NCBI GenBank assembly: GCA_900549155.1
Contig: URNF01000002.1
Location: 1-49,885, forward strand
DNA length: 49,885 bases
Reading direction: 5' to 3'
Origin: an uncultured Oscillospiraceae bacterium
GTDB taxonomy: Bacteria > Bacillota > Clostridia > Oscillospirales > Acutalibacteraceae
How positions within the stretch are numbered: the first letter of the stretch is position 1; the number at the start of each line of letters is the position of its first letter. Of the stretch, positions 48,523 through 49,885 are shown piece after piece. A program made the position numbers and the translations under genes. The notes under the pieces were generated by a model. That model had not been told where the DNA came from, searched no databases, and saw only the letters and a program-made list of their open reading frames with translations.

Positions 48523-49122
48523 TTAAAGATCCTCTGTGTATTCCAGCGATTTCAAAAATGCCCGTATTTCCTCGGCAACATCCTGCGGCATGGCATACAG
48601 GGAAGCATATTTCCCCGTGACCTGCTTGTTTTCGGATGCTTCCTGCTGTGTGTCGGTCGAAAACTGCCCGTCATCTCTCACACTGACGGCGATCCTGTCG
48701 AGCCGTTTGTCCCCCTGATACACGATGATCGGGATAAATCCGCCGTAGAGCCCCTCGTGCGTTTTGTGCAGATAGGCACCCTCTGTCCGCTGCAGCAGCG
48801 CATAAAGGGTTTCATATTCCTTTGTCCCCTTGTGCAGCGTCACCGCCTTGAAGGGCGGAGAGGTTATGTGGGAAATGCGGATAGCGTCCGCCTTTTCCCA
48901 ATACGGCAGCTCTGCCAACGCCATGCTTTCCGGCGCGGCGGGTTTCGTCTTTTGGGACGAAACGGTGGTTTTCTCCGTTGTTGTGCCGACATGCGGCGCG
49001 GCGGTCGAAACGGTGGGCAATTCCTCTGTCACGCTGTCTGTCGACACAAAGTCCTTGCACGCGGCAAGTCCCGACAACGCGATGACGGCGGCAGCACACA
49101 ACACGGCAGCATACCTTTTCAT
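48523..49122 (-). CDS. Putative lipoprotein of unknown function
   Basis: 199 residues. The N-terminus MKRYAAVLCAAAVIALSGLAAC is a lipoprotein signal with lipobox LAAC (Cys22). A Thr/Ser-rich linker follows (TAAPHVGTTTEKTTVSS), then a globular part with ADAIRISHITSPPFKAVTLHKGT and GGFIPIIVYQGDKRLDRIAV. No family is recognised. AGGAGGG precedes ATG 49122. Monocistronic, with its own promoter and terminator. Confidence 0.85.
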   Translation of the reverse strand: MKRYAAVLCAAAVIALSGLAACKDFVSTDSVTEELPTVSTAAPHVGTTTEKTTVSSQKTKPAAPESMALAELPYWEKADAIRISHITSPPFKAVTLHKGTKEYETLYALLQRTEGAYLHKTHEGLYGGFIPIIVYQGDKRLDRIAVSVRDDGQFSTDTQQEASENKQVTGKYASLYAMPQDVAEEIRAFLKSLEYTEDL

Positions 49123-49193
49123 TTTGCACCCTCCTGTCAACGAAGCATAAGAACCTCTTGTGTGATGCGGGAAAATGCATGAGTACTATCATT

Positions 49194-49222
49194 ATAGTAA
49201 CATTTACCGTGCGCAATGTCAA
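49194..49222 (-). promoter_or_regulatory. Lipoprotein gene promoter
   Basis: TTGACA-N17-TACTAT on the minus strand; a TATAAT three bases further gives a less usual 20-base spacer. Confidence 0.78.
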
Positions 49223-49231
49223 CAGGACGCA

Positions 49232-49268
49232 GAAAAACCGCGGCGCTTCAAAAGCGCCGCGGTTTTTC
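49232..49268 (-). terminator. Terminator of the YfhO-like gene
   Basis: AAAAACCGCGGCGCTT pairs with AAGCGCCGCGGTTTTT, a very stable A-tract/T-tract hairpin 9 bases after the stop at 49277. Confidence 0.93.
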
Positions 49269-49276
49269 GCTTTGTC

Positions 49277-49885
49277 TTATTCCTTTGTGTCGTCGTCCTC
49301 GGTCAGCAGGGTCTCAAGCGTGATCGCATCGGTCAGCGGCGACGGGGTTTCCGCGATGGGCAGCGGTGCCGGCGGCACCGCGTCCTCGGGCGCTAAAACG
49401 AGCGGGTCTTTCTCCTTTTTTCTGCCCGTGACGATGAGCAGCAGGATGAATGCGACAAGGCTGACGGCGGACAGCAGCAGTCCCGCATACAGTCCGCGCG
49501 GAACATAGCGGAATGAGACCTCATGCTTGCCCGCTCCGATGTCAAACGCCAAAAACGCGCCCTGCGAGCCGTCGTCGTTCAGATCGCCGATGGGATAGGC
49601 GTCTACCTTTTCCCCGTCCACCGTCACCGTCCAGCCCGCGTCATAGGGGATGGACGAGAACACGGTGCCGTTTTTGGCGGCGTCCAGCGTACCGACAATG
49701 CGGCTGTCGGTGAACGACGTCACCTGCAGCCCCTCGGCGGCAAGCGCCGTCATGTGCTTTTCGAGCAACGCCGTGTCCAGCGCGGCGACATAGATATTGC
49801 CGCTCACGGCGCTGTCGGCGGTGACGGAAATGTTGAGTGTCGAGCCTTCTGCGAGCGTGCCCGCGTCGATGATATACGGCTCGTC
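49277..49885 (-). CDS. C-terminus of YfhO-like membrane protein, partial
   Basis: 203 residues of the C-terminal end; the start lies beyond the window. The extracytoplasmic part has VFSSIPYDAGWTVTVDGEKV and HEVSFRYVPRGLYAG, the hallmark end of YfhO-type multi-spanning proteins, followed by the last membrane helix (LLLSAVSLVAFILLLIVTG) and a cytoplasmic Pro/Glu-rich tail. YfhO proteins are linked to glycosylation of lipoteichoic acid or lipids. An in-frame GTG at 49807 is not the start, since the frame stays open to the edge. Confidence 0.85.
   Translation of the reverse strand, partial: DEPYIIDAGTLAEGSTLNISVTADSAVSGNIYVAALDTALLEKHMTALAAEGLQVTSFTDSRIVGTLDAAKNGTVFSSIPYDAGWTVTVDGEKVDAYPIGDLNDDGSQGAFLAFDIGAGKHEVSFRYVPRGLYAGLLLSAVSLVAFILLLIVTGRKKEKDPLVLAPEDAVPPAPLPIAETPSPLTDAITLETLLTEDDDTKE

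Overview
The window is a gene-dense, GC-rich stretch of a spore-forming, fermentative clostridium. The evidence is a bifurcating-type [FeFe]-hydrogenase operon, the sporulation genes gpr and spoIIP with sigma-G-like and sigma-E-like promoters, an SRP RNA-dnaX-ybaB-recR-smpB cluster as in Firmicutes, and AGGAGG-type ribosome binding sites with sigma-A promoters of TTGACA-N17-TATAAT type. I see no phage, insertion sequence, CRISPR array, tRNA or rRNA. An uncultured gut Ruminococcaceae/Oscillospiraceae-like organism fits, but family level is inference.

Region 1 (1-8137, minus strand) is one ten-gene hydrogenase operon read from a promoter near 8135. The order is hydC-like, DRTGG, RsbW-like ATPase, sensory-type [FeFe]-hydrogenase, DRTGG, PHP phosphoesterase, second orphan ATPase, thioredoxin-like ferredoxin, hydB, hydA (cut by the window edge). 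The catalytic subunits enclose what looks like a complete signalling cassette: H2/redox sensing protein, two histidine-kinase-like ATPases without a phosphoacceptor, two DRTGG proteins and a PHP protein. A 15-bp inverted repeat lies just downstream of the promoter. This is the best candidate for an incompletely described system in the window.

Region 2 (8193-16146) is housekeeping and sporulation: smpB, recR, ybaB, dnaX, SRP RNA, rpsT, gpr, mnmE, spoIIP and a small membrane protein. Region 3 (16145-25197) has a beta-propeller-like protein divergent from an AraC regulator, an M20 amidohydrolase with lepA, prmA-rsmE, and a CNNM/CBS protein with a PAP2 phosphatase.

Region 4 (25234-33462) has a 2-hydroxyacid dehydrogenase with a left-handed beta-helix protein, then a PAP2-SGNH-asnA-MGMT-DtxR operon, then a DUF1836-NfeD-flotillin operon whose NfeD protein carries a long Asp-His repeat. 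A highly folded intergenic element follows. Region 5 (33463-41691) has oleate hydratase, a sodium-coupled transporter with an AlkA-type glycosylase, purA-guaA, and rplM-rpsI. Region 6 (41782-49885) has a GH13 glucanase with a small orphan gene, an E2-like protein lacking the catalytic His, an AraC/ThuA/Gfo-Idh-MocA sugar divergon, a lipoprotein and the C-terminus of a YfhO-like membrane protein.

Functions rest on reading motifs by eye. No database search was run, and starts were chosen from ribosome binding sites and promoter positions.
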